From: Phycisphaera sp.
Lineage (GTDB): Bacteria > Planctomycetota > Phycisphaerae > Phycisphaerales > UBA1924
Assembly (NCBI GenBank): GCA_003712165.1
Contig: RHLH01000001.1
Span: 806,001 to 870,000 of the forward strand
Direction of reading: 5' to 3'
Length of the DNA stretch: 64,000 nucleotides
Shown here piece after piece: positions 43,984 to 52,427 of this stretch (positions are counted from its first letter, which is position 1; each line of letters starts with the position of its first letter). The position numbers and the translations under genes are program-made. The notes under the pieces were generated by a model. That model did not search any database and was not told where the DNA came from. It saw only the letters and a list, made by a program, of their open reading frames with translations.

Positions 43984-44799
43984 TCAGCCGATCAATCCGC
44001 CCAGCTTCGCCGCCGCGGCGAGCAGCACGAGCGAGACGATGGGGCGAACGATCTTCACGGGCAGCTTGTGCACGAGCCAGGAACCAGTGAGCGAGCCGAT
44101 CACCGCTGCAGGCCCAAGGAGGCCGACGAGCGTGATGGCATCGATCGCCGACTGGTTGTGCTGATCGAGTGTGGACATCTTGACGATCGCGCCAACCGGG
44201 GCGGTCAGGCACATGAGAGCAGCGCTAGCAGCGATGGCCTGTCGAATAGGGATCTTGCCTAGCACCTGAAGTCCCGTGACCGTAGTGACACCACCGCCGA
44301 CTCCGAGCAACCCCGCGAGAAAGCCGGTAGTCACGCTCGTGCCGAAGATCGCCGGTGTGGCCCTACGGATGCGAGAAGTGTCATCGAGCCCGCTCGGCTC
44401 CTTTGTTCTCAAACGGTTGCTGATTTCTCCAGATACAACCATCACCGCGATGACTACGGCCAGTATTTTGACCAGAACATCTCCCTGAATTCGATCAGAG
44501 ACAAGAACCCCTATGACAATGCACACCACCGCGGGCGGGAGCAGCAAAACGAGGAGATCTTTCCGAACCGCGCCGGCATTCGTGTGCCTCCAGACGGCCG
44601 GGACCGCGACAAGAAAGTTCACAGCCATGGCCGCGGCCTGATAGGTGTGTTGCTCGGTATGAGTCTCGTTGGCATAGCCAACAAGAATGGCAAGGCCTGG
44701 AAGAATAATGATCGATCCACCAAGTCCGGTTAATCCGCCGACGAGGCCTGCAATCAAGCCAATGAGTGCGATCAGAGCAGATTGTGTGACCGAGTCCAT
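43984..44799 (-). CDS. TauE/SafE family permease
   Basis: A 271-residue membrane protein with about eight helices. Family features are two related halves, ALIALIGLIAGLVGGLTGLGGSIIILPGLAILVGY and TGFLAGLLGVGGGVTTVTGLQVLGKIPIRQAIAASAAL. Members export sulfite, sulfoacetate and other sulfonates or small organic anions. The GntR gene directly upstream (6-bp gap) suggests it responds to a small metabolite. Confidence 0.92.
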   Translation of the reverse strand: MDSVTQSALIALIGLIAGLVGGLTGLGGSIIILPGLAILVGYANETHTEQHTYQAAAMAVNFLVAVPAVWRHTNAGAVRKDLLVLLLPPAVVCIVIGVLVSDRIQGDVLVKILAVVIAVMVVSGEISNRLRTKEPSGLDDTSRIRRATPAIFGTSVTTGFLAGLLGVGGGVTTVTGLQVLGKIPIRQAIAASAALMCLTAPVGAIVKMSTLDQHNQSAIDAITLVGLLGPAAVIGSLTGSWLVHKLPVKIVRPIVSLVLLAAAAKLGGLIG

Positions 44800-44805
44800 T
44801 GCCCC

Positions 44806-45564
44806 TTACATCGACGCACGCTTGCGGTAGCGGACACCGATTCTGCGGGCAACATCTGCAGGGGTCTCGTCCTCTTCAGCCTGAGCCATGAGCTCGTCGT
44901 ACACACGCATCGATTCCTCGTGCGCCCAGCGGACGTGGTCGAGCATCAGGTCGCGTGCCCGGTCGGCGTCGCCCCGCTCGACCGTGCGAAGGATGATGTC
45001 GTGGTCGCTGAAGATTTCGCCCAGCTTGTCGTGGGTCAGAGGGCTCGGGCGGCACGCGGTCGCGTGGATCAGCAAACGGTTGTCGTTGATGATCTTGACC
45101 ACACGCCGGTTGCCCGCGGCGTGGAGCATCGCGGCATGGAAGTCACGGTCGAGACGTTCGAGCAGGTCGTACTCGTCTGATGAGATTTCTTCGTCGCCGC
45201 CTTTGCTGTCGGCCTTGAGCATCTCAAGCATCTTGTCGCAGCCTGCGCGTGCCTTGTCGAGCGATGGGCGAACCTTCATCGATGCCAGCGCATAGATCGC
45301 TTCGCACTCGAGCCACTCGCGGACCTGGAACGCCTCGTCGAGTTCTTCGCGGGTCGGGCTCTTGACGAACGCGCCGTAGCCCGGCACCTGATCGAGCACG
45401 CCCTCGCTGCGGAGCTGGCCGATCGCCTCGCGGACGGGGCTCCGGCTCACGCCCGTTTCTTTGGCGACCGTCAGCTCGCACACCCGGCTGCCTGCGCGGA
45501 GCACACCTGTGAGCAACTGCTCGCAGAGGTGGTCATAGACAACGTTTCGAAGGCCTTTGGACAC
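44806..45564 (-). CDS. GntR-family regulator with FCD-type domain
   Basis: A regulator of about 252 residues. The winged helix-turn-helix is LRNVVYDHLCEQLLTGVLRAGSRVCELTVAKETGVSRSPVREAIGQLRSEGVLDQVPGYGAFVKSP. The C-terminal all-helical FCD domain has VREWLECEAIYALASM, LDRDFHAAMLHAAGN and HDIILRTVERGDADRARDLMLDHV, with metal/ligand-type histidines. I prefer the GTG at 45564, which has GGGGA 7 nt upstream; a GTG at 45585 would add seven residues. It probably controls the TauE/SafE permease and hydrolase that follow. Confidence 0.9.
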   Translation of the reverse strand: MSKGLRNVVYDHLCEQLLTGVLRAGSRVCELTVAKETGVSRSPVREAIGQLRSEGVLDQVPGYGAFVKSPTREELDEAFQVREWLECEAIYALASMKVRPSLDKARAGCDKMLEMLKADSKGGDEEISSDEYDLLERLDRDFHAAMLHAAGNRRVVKIINDNRLLIHATACRPSPLTHDKLGEIFSDHDIILRTVERGDADRARDLMLDHVRWAHEESMRVYDELMAQAEEDETPADVARRIGVRYRKRASM

Positions 45565-45619
45565 GGCAAGATCCCCGGTGAACACACCTGTCGTGGCATG
45601 CCCCTACGGGTAACAGAAT

Positions 45620-45637
45620 AGCGAGCAGGGCCTCGCT
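45620..45637 (-). terminator. Possible terminator after coiled-coil gene
   Basis: AGCGAG-GCCCTG-CTCGCT on the minus strand (6-bp stem) is followed by ATTCTGTT, 30 nt after the coiled-coil protein stop. The T-run is interrupted, so this is weak. Confidence 0.35.
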
Positions 45638-45667
45638 CGGACCGATTTTGTGCCTGAAAACTCGGGC

Positions 45668-47137
45668 TCAGAATGCAGAAATGAGGGCGAGCACCGATGC
45701 CAGGATCGCTGCGGCACCACTCAGACGCCCGATCAGCAGGTGGCGAGCGGCTCTGGATTCCGCGTGATCGAGTTCGCCCTTGAGCACGTCGTAACGGACG
45801 TGCAGGGCCGACATGGCTTCGATCGTGTCCGAGTACTGTTGGGTCCGGACGCTCGCACGCCTGCGGGCGCGCATGACGATGGCCTGAGCCTTCTCAAGCG
45901 AAAGCTCAGCGGTTTCCATCCGCTCGCGGTATCGCTCGGCACGCTCGTCGGCACGGTCCATCTGCTGACGCATGTAAGAAGCTTCGGTGTTCCGGGCGTC
46001 GAGTTCGGACTGGAGCCTGTCGATCTCTTCACTTTCGAGAACGGGCTCAGAAACCGGGAGCTCCACGATCTCGATTGCTTCTTCTGCAGCTTCGTCGGCA
46101 CTCTTCTGCCGGTGCTCACCAGGAGCCGCAGTCGGAGTGCGGACCTGCTTCGAGAGCTTCGAGATCGTTTTGTCACGGTCCGCGAGTCGGCCTGTCAGCT
46201 CCGCGATCTCGCTGCGGACGCCGTTGATCTCCTCGCGGAGCTCGGTGTCGGTCTCGCGGAGCAGGTCGCACGTCTTGGTGAGATCGGCGTTAGTGCCCTG
46301 GAGTTCCTCGGCGAGTGCTTCGCTCGACTCGGCGCGGGTCTCGATCTCGGCGACCTGCTCACGAAGCAACGTCAGGTTCGACTGCGCAACTTCGAGACGC
46401 GAAGAGCGCTCGGCCAGTTCATCACGGACATCGGCAAGCTGCCCCTCTGTGTGCTCGTTCTGCGCGAGCGCTTCGTCACGCTCCTCGATCGTCGATGCCA
46501 GCTCAGCGGCGAGCGTCGCAAGCTCCTTCTCTTGCTTGGCGACATTCATGGAAAACGTCTCGAGCTTCTCGCCCAGTTCGTTGGCGTGCGTCTGAAGCTC
46601 AGTTGCGCGGAATGATGCCTTGTCGAGCTTCGATTCGAGATCCTTCTGCATCTCCGCTGCATGCTTGTTGCACGAATTTAGCTCGGCTCTGAGCTCTTCG
46701 ATTGCCTTCTTGGATGAAGCCAGCTCATTCTTGAGTTCGGTGATCTTGTCGGTCTTGAACTTCGTCTCGGCGACCTGCTTCTCAAGCTCGGCTTTCTTGG
46801 ACTTGATCTCCTGTGCCTGCTCGGCAGCGACATCCCAGACGCGCTCGGCTTCCTCGAGCCGATCGGCAGCCAGCCTGTTCGCGTGGCGCAGCTCGCCCTC
46901 GACGGACTTGATCTGCTCGGCGGCGCCCTGAAGACGGTGCTCGAGGTTCGTGATCTGCTCCTCGAAGCCGGCGACCGCCTTGGCGTGGCTCTTGCGGAGT
47001 TCCTTGGGCGATTCTTCGCCGAGGATGTCCAGCGCCTCGTTGGCGATGTGCTCGATCCGGGCCAGCTTGCCCTCGGCGATCGAGCCGTCGGGGGTTGCGC
47101 TGCGAGACTTCGTCTGTTGGTTTGATCGCCGTGACAC
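45668..47137 (-). CDS. Long coiled-coil protein with C-terminal membrane anchor
   Basis: A 489-residue protein starting at GTG 47137, with GGAG 9 nt upstream. Almost the whole length (about 25-460) is heptad-patterned Glu/Leu/Ala/Arg sequence, for example VEGELRHANRLAADRLEEAERVW and SSRLEVAQSNLTLLREQVAEIETRAESSEALAEELQGT, forming a long coiled coil. The last 20 residues (LSGAAAILASVLALISAF) form a hydrophobic C-terminal anchor. No enzyme motif is present. It resembles tail-anchored structural or membrane-organising proteins; any named family would be a guess. Confidence 0.83.
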   Translation of the reverse strand: MSRRSNQQTKSRSATPDGSIAEGKLARIEHIANEALDILGEESPKELRKSHAKAVAGFEEQITNLEHRLQGAAEQIKSVEGELRHANRLAADRLEEAERVWDVAAEQAQEIKSKKAELEKQVAETKFKTDKITELKNELASSKKAIEELRAELNSCNKHAAEMQKDLESKLDKASFRATELQTHANELGEKLETFSMNVAKQEKELATLAAELASTIEERDEALAQNEHTEGQLADVRDELAERSSRLEVAQSNLTLLREQVAEIETRAESSEALAEELQGTNADLTKTCDLLRETDTELREEINGVRSEIAELTGRLADRDKTISKLSKQVRTPTAAPGEHRQKSADEAAEEAIEIVELPVSEPVLESEEIDRLQSELDARNTEASYMRQQMDRADERAERYRERMETAELSLEKAQAIVMRARRRASVRTQQYSDTIEAMSALHVRYDVLKGELDHAESRAARHLLIGRLSGAAAILASVLALISAF

Positions 47138-47309
47138 GTCTTCGATCTCCGGATCAGCTCTCTTATTGGTCTACCCGGGTCATAACGGCGGAATCGGGCC
47201 GCCAGATCAGTCGCGATCCACGGAACCCGAGCGATAACGATGACGGACGATCGACTCCGCTTGATGGGTGTGCGGGCTATTCCCCGGTTCGAGAGTGCTA
47301 CGCTCCGCC

Positions 47310-48341
47310 GTGAGTTCCGCCAACCAACATGATCACCACCCGGGCGGGGCTTTCATCGGATTGCTCACGGTCGTCCTCACGCTCGTCGGGTGGTCTGTGA
47401 CGCCGCTGTTCATCAAGCACTTCTCCGTGCCCGGGACGCCCGGTTACATCGACGCCTGGACCAGCAACGGCTGGCGTTACGGCTTCGCGGCGCTCATCTG
47501 GGCACCTGTCCTGATCTTCGCCCACAGAAAGGGCAAGCTGCACCCGAAGCTCTTCGTCGCCGCGATCGTGCCAGGCGCGATCAACAGCATCAGCCAGGTC
47601 GCCTTTACCTGGGCGCACTACAAAATCGACCCGGGCCTGCTCACGTTCGGTCTCCGGGCGCAGATGGTCGTCGTCGCGTTCGGCGCTGCGATCCTGTTCC
47701 CAATCGAACGCATGGCAATCAAAAAGCCCGCGTTCATCGGGGGGCTCTTGCTCGTCGTGCTCGGGACCGCCGGGACGATCTTCTTCGACGACGAGTTCGG
47801 CAACAAGTCCAACACCCTGGGCGTCGTGCTCGCGCTGGGCGCCGGCGCGGGCTTTGCGGGGTACGCGCTCGCGGTGCGGTATTTCATGGTCGGGATGAAC
47901 CCGCTCTACTCGTTCGCCGCGATCAGCCAGTACACCGCCGCCAGCATGATCACACTCATGCTCTTCTTCGGGGAGAACTTCGGGACCACCGCGGCCCAGA
48001 TGCCCAGCACGCAGTTCATGTGGCTCCTGATCTCATCGATCATCGGGATTGCCCTCGGGCATGTGCTGTACTACATCAGCATCGAGCGCCTCGGCGTCGC
48101 GGTCTCGACGGGTGTCATCCAGCTCCAGCCCTTCGTCGTCGCGATCCTGTCCTACATCTGGTTCGGTGAGGTCCTTGATCTGCCCCAGTGGGTCGCCGGC
48201 GCGATGGCTGTCACCGGAGCCGTCACCATGCTCGCGGTTCAGCACCGGGTGATGTCGAAGGTGCGCAAGAGCAAGCGGGACGAGTCGGGCGAACTGCCCG
48301 CCGATCACGTCGCGGCGGCGGTGGAGGGGGAGCAGTCATGA
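47310..48341 (+). CDS. EamA/DMT-family transporter
   Basis: About 343 residues with ten hydrophobic helices in two EamA repeats (FIGLLTVVLTLVGWSVTPLFIKHF... and VVLALGAGAGFAGYALAVRYFM...). SIIGIALGHVLYYISIERLGVAVSTGVIQLQPFVVAILSYIWFGEVL is the classic second-half signature. Such proteins export amino acids or other metabolites. I chose the GTG at 47310 (VSSANQHDHHPGG); it has no clear SD, and the frame is open to 47268. A TACGCT-like -10 box lies 5 nt before the GTG. It overlaps the next gene by 4 nt (ATGA). Confidence 0.87.
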   Translation: MSSANQHDHHPGGAFIGLLTVVLTLVGWSVTPLFIKHFSVPGTPGYIDAWTSNGWRYGFAALIWAPVLIFAHRKGKLHPKLFVAAIVPGAINSISQVAFTWAHYKIDPGLLTFGLRAQMVVVAFGAAILFPIERMAIKKPAFIGGLLLVVLGTAGTIFFDDEFGNKSNTLGVVLALGAGAGFAGYALAVRYFMVGMNPLYSFAAISQYTAASMITLMLFFGENFGTTAAQMPSTQFMWLLISSIIGIALGHVLYYISIERLGVAVSTGVIQLQPFVVAILSYIWFGEVLDLPQWVAGAMAVTGAVTMLAVQHRVMSKVRKSKRDESGELPADHVAAAVEGEQS

Positions 48342-49090
48342 TCGACGAAACCGTGGTCAACCCGTACCTCGATGCGCACCCGAGCCCTGTGCTCTTCGTC
48401 ACGGTCAGCGGTGCGCATCTCTACGGCTTCGCGTCGAAAGACTCCGACTACGACATCCGGGGCTGCCACCTCACACCAACTCGCGAGCTCCTGAGACTCA
48501 GCCCGCCTCGCGAGACGTACGAAGTGCTAGACCGCGAGTGCCGGATCGAGATGGACATCGTGACTCACGACGCGGGCAAGTTCTTCCGCATGCTGCTCAA
48601 CAAGAACGGCTACGTGCTCGAGCAGATCTTCTCACCGATCGTCGTCCGCGCCCTGCCCGAGTTCGAGGAACTCAAGTCGATCGCGCGCAAGTGCATCACA
48701 AGGCACCACCATCACCACTTCCGAAGCTTCGCGACCCACCAGTGGAAGAACATCGCCGGCTCCTCGGCGGGCACGGTCAAGGGCCTGCTCTACACCTATC
48801 GCCCGCTCATGGCCGGCATCCACCTCATGCAGACGGGTGAGGTCGAATCAAACCTCGCCACGCTCAACGAGCGGTTCGGCTTCACGTTCATCGACGAGCT
48901 GATCGACCGCAAGGTCAACGGCGGCGAGAAAGACCCGCTGGGCGACGACGATATGTCGTTCCACGAACACCAGTTCGAGAAGCTGCAAGAGCGGCTCATG
49001 GCTGCGGGTGAGGCCTCTGACCTGCCCGATACTCCTAGTGCTCGGAGTGAGTTGGATGATTTTCTTGTGCGTTTGAGGCTGCAGGCGTAG
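48338..49090 (+). CDS. Predicted nucleotidyltransferase (COG3541-like)
   Basis: A 250-residue protein with an N-terminal nucleotidyltransferase fold: LFVTVSGAHLYGFASKDSDYDIRGCHLTP has the G(A/S)xxYG...SDxDxRG pattern of this superfamily, and IEMDIVTHDAGKFFRMLLNKNGYVLEQIFSP follows. The remainder is helical with a His-rich stretch (CITRHHHHHFRSFATHQWKNI). Related proteins are linked to RNA repair or are uncharacterised. The ATG overlaps the transporter stop by 4 nt, so the two are translationally coupled. Its last 56 nt overlap the convergent zinc-ribbon gene. Confidence 0.87.
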   Translation: MIDETVVNPYLDAHPSPVLFVTVSGAHLYGFASKDSDYDIRGCHLTPTRELLRLSPPRETYEVLDRECRIEMDIVTHDAGKFFRMLLNKNGYVLEQIFSPIVVRALPEFEELKSIARKCITRHHHHHFRSFATHQWKNIAGSSAGTVKGLLYTYRPLMAGIHLMQTGEVESNLATLNERFGFTFIDELIDRKVNGGEKDPLGDDDMSFHEHQFEKLQERLMAAGEASDLPDTPSARSELDDFLVRLRLQA

Positions 49091-49781
49091 ACGAAGGAAT
49101 TGGCTCGGTTCCACATTCGGGGCAGCGGTCTGATGTGAGACCTACGAGCGAGTAGCCGCATTCATGACATAGGCCTTCGGGACCACCAGCACTCTCGTTA
49201 GAAAGACGGCTTGCTTCGAGGGCAAGCCACATGTAAAAGAAAGTGTTCCAAAGAACAACCGCAGACACTTGCCATGTATTAGTCAGTATATCATCAAAAC
49301 CGAATATATTGTTGACTTCAGCGGCTAGTGGCCAAACAGGGAGCAGAATGCCAATCGGAACAAGTGTGTTGCTCGGTCGTTTGTACGCCGATGCCAAAAA
49401 GAGTGAGCAGACAACTGCGTGCAAAAACCCAAACAATCCACCTAGAAGAATTGCTACGAGTGGTCCCCACAATGCAAAGGAGATTCCAAACAGAGTGGTC
49501 TTTGCAAATGTGTTCTTGGCCGGGTGAGATATAGCAATGAGCCTGGGGGCATACAGGCAAAAGAGGAATGCCCCAACTACAAACGGCAGAAGAAAGTGTA
49601 CGAACTTGTTTAGGTTGACTCGTGTGTCTGCAAGCCATGCGATGTACATGAATGACATCGCCGAAACAACGAAAATGCAGGCATGGATTTCTGGGTAGAT
49701 TCTGTCGCGATGAGGTTTCCAGAAATGCATTGTGGTGGTGTTTCGTCGTTTAAGTTTATCTAGTTCTCCACTTGTTCCCAT
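49035..49781 (-). CDS. Membrane protein with C-terminal zinc ribbon
   Basis: A 248-residue protein with about five to six hydrophobic segments (IHACIFVVSAMSFMYIAWLAD, FVHFLLPFVVGAFLFCLYAPRLIA, ISFALWGPLVAILLGGLFGFLHAVVCSLFLA and others) and a C-terminal zinc ribbon, LCHECGYSLVGLTSDRCPECG, a module scattered through planctomycete proteins. I chose the ATG at 49781 (MGTSGELDKLK), with GGAG 4 nt upstream. The gene is far richer in A and T than its neighbours and overlaps both: 56 bp with the convergent nucleotidyltransferase gene and 26 bp with mqnE. Function unknown. Confidence 0.78.
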   Translation of the reverse strand: MGTSGELDKLKRRNTTTMHFWKPHRDRIYPEIHACIFVVSAMSFMYIAWLADTRVNLNKFVHFLLPFVVGAFLFCLYAPRLIAISHPAKNTFAKTTLFGISFALWGPLVAILLGGLFGFLHAVVCSLFLASAYKRPSNTLVPIGILLPVWPLAAEVNNIFGFDDILTNTWQVSAVVLWNTFFYMWLALEASRLSNESAGGPEGLCHECGYSLVGLTSDRCPECGTEPIPSSTPAASNAQENHPTHSEH

Positions 49782-51081
49782 CACGCTCCACCCGCCTGTA
49801 CAGCGTGTCGCGCTCAACCGGCTCGTACCCCGCCTCGCGGATCGCGCGCTGCAGGTCCCAGACGCTCGTCTCCTGGTGGGTGCTCTGGCCTCCGACCTTG
49901 GTGATGTCGTACCAGACGACCGTGCCGTCGATGTCGTCGGCGCCGGCCTTGAGCATCAGCTGGCTCATGGGCAGCGTCTGCATGATCCAGAAGCTCTTGG
50001 CGTGGGGGAAGTTGTCGAGCATGAGCCTGGCGACCGCGAGCGTGCGGAGGTTCTCAAGGCCCGAGGGGCCGTAGAGATGCTCGAGCTCCGATCCGTCGGG
50101 GAAGAAGGGCAGGGGGATGATGGTCTGGAAGTACCCGGCGTCCTTGTTCATGCCCGGGTGGGGCAGCTTGGCGCCCTCGCCCGTGAGCGTGATCGCATCG
50201 ACGGAGTTGTCGTCGATCGCGTCGTACTCGTCCGAGTAAGCGTTCCAGTTGGAATCGCCCGTGTAGCCGAGTCTCGCAAGCGCCTGGTCCTGCGCTCTAC
50301 GGAGCATGTCCATGTGCACGATGCGCTCTGGGCGTTCTTCGATGTGGCCGTAGAGCATCGTGCAGTTCGAGTTGAGCCCGAGTTCGTGCGCCACGGTGTG
50401 GACATCGAGCCACGCGTCGTGGCGGATCTTGCCCTTGTACGCCTTGTCGTGCACGCGGTCGTCGAAGACCTCCGCGCCGCCGCCCGGGATCGAACCCAGC
50501 CCCGCGTCCTTGAGTTCCTGGATGACCCACCGGATGCCGGCTTTGCGGTCGTCGCGCTTGAACCTCTTGGCGATCTTCGCGAGGTGCACGATCTCGACCG
50601 CGGTGAACGCCTTGATGTTCAGGTTGCTGCCAGCGCTGTCGACGACCTCGCGGATCGCGCGCACCATGTCGGGGTAGTAGTCCCAAGGGAGGTAGGGGTG
50701 CAAGCCCCCGACGATGTGCATCTCGGTCGCGCCCGACTCGATGGCCTTGTGCGCTTCTTCGCGGATGTAATCGAGATCGCGCGTGTACGCGCCGTCCTCG
50801 TCTTTCTTTCTGTAGAACTCGCAGAACTTGCAGCTGAGCGCACACACGTTCGAGTAGTTGAGGTGGCGGTTGATGTTGTAGTATGCCACGCCCGGGTGCA
50901 GCCTGTCGCGGACGAGGTTAGCCAGTTCGCACACGCTCCAGATGTCACTGGTGGTGTAGAGCGTCATGCCCTCGTCGAGGGTCAGCCGCTGGCCGGCGAG
51001 GACCTTCTCGCGGATGGGCACGAGCGCGGGGTCGGCGGGGCCTGAGCGGAGCATCGGGTTGGCTGTCTGCAGCATGGTCAT
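49756..51081 (-). CDS. mqnE: Aminofutalosine synthase MqnE
   Basis: A 441-residue radical SAM enzyme that adds dehydrobenzoate-type substrate to the adenosyl group, giving aminofutalosine, the second step of the futalosine menaquinone pathway. The FeS/SAM motif is NVCALSCKFCEFYRK (CxxxCxxC, about 78-85) after YYNINRHLNYS. Other family regions are HIVGGLHPYLPWDYYPDMVRAIRE, KAFTAVEIVHLAKIAKR, LGSIPGGGAEVFDDRVH and NSNCTMLYGHIE. The order and sequence fit MqnE better than MqnC. It begins at ATG 51081 and has an AT-rich palindrome 37 bp upstream. Confidence 0.92.
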   Translation of the reverse strand: MTMLQTANPMLRSGPADPALVPIREKVLAGQRLTLDEGMTLYTTSDIWSVCELANLVRDRLHPGVAYYNINRHLNYSNVCALSCKFCEFYRKKDEDGAYTRDLDYIREEAHKAIESGATEMHIVGGLHPYLPWDYYPDMVRAIREVVDSAGSNLNIKAFTAVEIVHLAKIAKRFKRDDRKAGIRWVIQELKDAGLGSIPGGGAEVFDDRVHDKAYKGKIRHDAWLDVHTVAHELGLNSNCTMLYGHIEERPERIVHMDMLRRAQDQALARLGYTGDSNWNAYSDEYDAIDDNSVDAITLTGEGAKLPHPGMNKDAGYFQTIIPLPFFPDGSELEHLYGPSGLENLRTLAVARLMLDNFPHAKSFWIMQTLPMSQLMLKAGADDIDGTVVWYDITKVGGQSTHQETSVWDLQRAIREAGYEPVERDTLYRRVERDGNKWRTR

Positions 51082-51117
51082 AACACTCGATTCAAGCGGT
51101 TGGGTCGTTTGATTTCA

Positions 51118-51137
51118 ATAATTCTTGAAAGAATTAT
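51118..51137. promoter_or_regulatory. 20-bp AT-rich palindrome upstream of mqnE
   Basis: ATAATTCTT-GA-AAGAATTAT is a perfect 9-bp inverted repeat with a 2-nt centre, in a GC-rich background. It lies 37 bp upstream of the mqnE ATG in the 255-bp divergent region shared with the 51337 gene. On the plus strand, TTGATT (51109-51114), 17 nt and AATTAT (51132-51137) form a promoter-like pair across it. It is best read as an operator overlapping a promoter. Confidence 0.55.
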
Positions 51138-51299
51138 GGTGCTGGAGGCTCGGGCAAGCTGCAGCATCTGCGCGTTCTCGGCCTTTGTCTGACCCAATCA
51201 GGTGTCGCAGACGCTCCGGTCCGCTCTAACTTTGCCCCCGGGTTGGGGTTAAACGCCCATCTGAGCCGCTGTAAATCCGATGAATGCTGATGCCGGATT

Positions 51300-51314
51300 C
51301 GGGGTAGGACCCCG
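51300..51314 (+). other. Small hairpin before the 51337 gene
   Basis: CGGGGT-AGG-ACCCCG forms a 6-bp stem 22 nt upstream of the ATG and just before the SD (CAGGAG). It is short and may have no function. Confidence 0.25.
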
Positions 51315-51336
51315 CCAGACAGCACAGGAGCAGCCC

Positions 51337-51873
51337 ATGTCCACCGCATCCACCGGACGTCCGACCTTCGGCCTTTCGAGCCGACCCTCGGAGGACAGCA
51401 AGAAGCTTGGGATCAGGCAGAAGTTCAATCGGGGTGTGATCCAGATGGTCGTCTCGGCCGTCGTCTGGCTCTTTGCACTTGGCACCGCGTCCAAGCTGAT
51501 CATCTTCGCCGAGCAGGTGTACAAGGGCGGCATGGCCGAGTTCTTCAGCGCACGCATGGGCGATCTCACGTTCCCGGCGTTCGGTCTCCACTATCAGGGA
51601 CAACTCGGCGCGGTCATCGCAGGCGGTCAGGCCCTCGCAGTGCTCGCGGGTCTTGGTATGACGTTCTCGCCCGCAGCAGGCATGCGCAGGCTCGGCTCAA
51701 TGATCCTCGTTGCATGGGCAGGCCTCTGGGTCGCCGGCGCTGCGAGCCTTGTGATGGAAGTCCAGAGCAGCGAGATGATTGTGATTACCGCTGCCTCGAC
51801 CGTCGTCTTCATCTGCACGCTGATCCGCGGCTTCCGTCTGTGGAACTCGAAGAAGTCGGCGAAGCACAGCTGA
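51337..51873 (+). CDS. Conserved-looking four-helix membrane protein, unknown
   Basis: A 178-residue protein with a 35-residue hydrophilic N-terminus and four hydrophobic segments (MVVSAVVWLFALGTASKLIIFAE, GQLGAVIAGGQALAVLAGLGM, GSMILVAWAGLWVAGAASLVME and MIVITAASTVVFICTLIRGF). GGAG lies 6 nt before the ATG at 51337. I do not recognise the family. It is divergent from mqnE and convergent with the next gene (11 bp between stops). Confidence 0.8.
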   Translation: MSTASTGRPTFGLSSRPSEDSKKLGIRQKFNRGVIQMVVSAVVWLFALGTASKLIIFAEQVYKGGMAEFFSARMGDLTFPAFGLHYQGQLGAVIAGGQALAVLAGLGMTFSPAAGMRRLGSMILVAWAGLWVAGAASLVMEVQSSEMIVITAASTVVFICTLIRGFRLWNSKKSAKHS

Positions 51874-51884
51874 ATGCTGTCCGG

Positions 51885-52409
51885 TTACGGCCGTTTCTCC
51901 CAAGGCTCGAGCACACCGACGACCGTGCGGGGCTGAGGGTGATCCACGGCGTGGAGTACGCCCTCGCAGATCTCCTCGTTTGTCAGCCATCGGCTGCCGG
52001 CTGGACCAACGACGAAACCAAGAACGACATGCTCAACGCCCGCCTCGGACCGACCCGGGGCGGCTTTGTTCGCGCTCGCGCTGCCCAGCACGCGGATGTG
52101 CCTTGTGGGGTCCGTCCACGAATGGATCTGATCGGCGCCGTTCGGAGCGGTGGCGTGGATCCATGTGATAAGCAGCGAGGGCTTGCCGGACTGTCGGATC
52201 GCGCTGCTCGCAGCCAACTCGAACGAATCGGGTTCTGTGTAGTCACACGGGTAGCACGTCACCCCCGGGCCGAGATCAGCAGGGCGGCGCGCCAGAACCG
52301 ACAGCCGGCTCCCGCGCCCGGCCAGCTCTTGGCAGGCCCCGGCGAGCATGCCCGTGCCGCCGATGACCATCACATGTGGGGGGCGTTTCGCCCCGGCTTG
52401 AGGTGTCAC
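51885..52409 (-). CDS. Short Rossmann-fold NAD(P)-binding protein
   Basis: A 174-residue protein starting at GTG 52409. HVMVIGGTGMLAGACQELAGRGSRLSVLARRPADL is a Rossmann dinucleotide-binding start (GGTGMLAG), followed by VTCYPCDYTEPDSFELAA. It lacks the YxxxK catalytic pair expected of classical short-chain dehydrogenases and is shorter than that family (about 250), so it may bind a nucleotide without that chemistry. The start region lies 171 bp from divergent dnaK. Confidence 0.8.
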   Translation of the reverse strand: MTPQAGAKRPPHVMVIGGTGMLAGACQELAGRGSRLSVLARRPADLGPGVTCYPCDYTEPDSFELAASSAIRQSGKPSLLITWIHATAPNGADQIHSWTDPTRHIRVLGSASANKAAPGRSEAGVEHVVLGFVVGPAGSRWLTNEEICEGVLHAVDHPQPRTVVGVLEPWEKRP

Positions 52410-52427
52410 AGTGCCAGCCTAGCGGGT

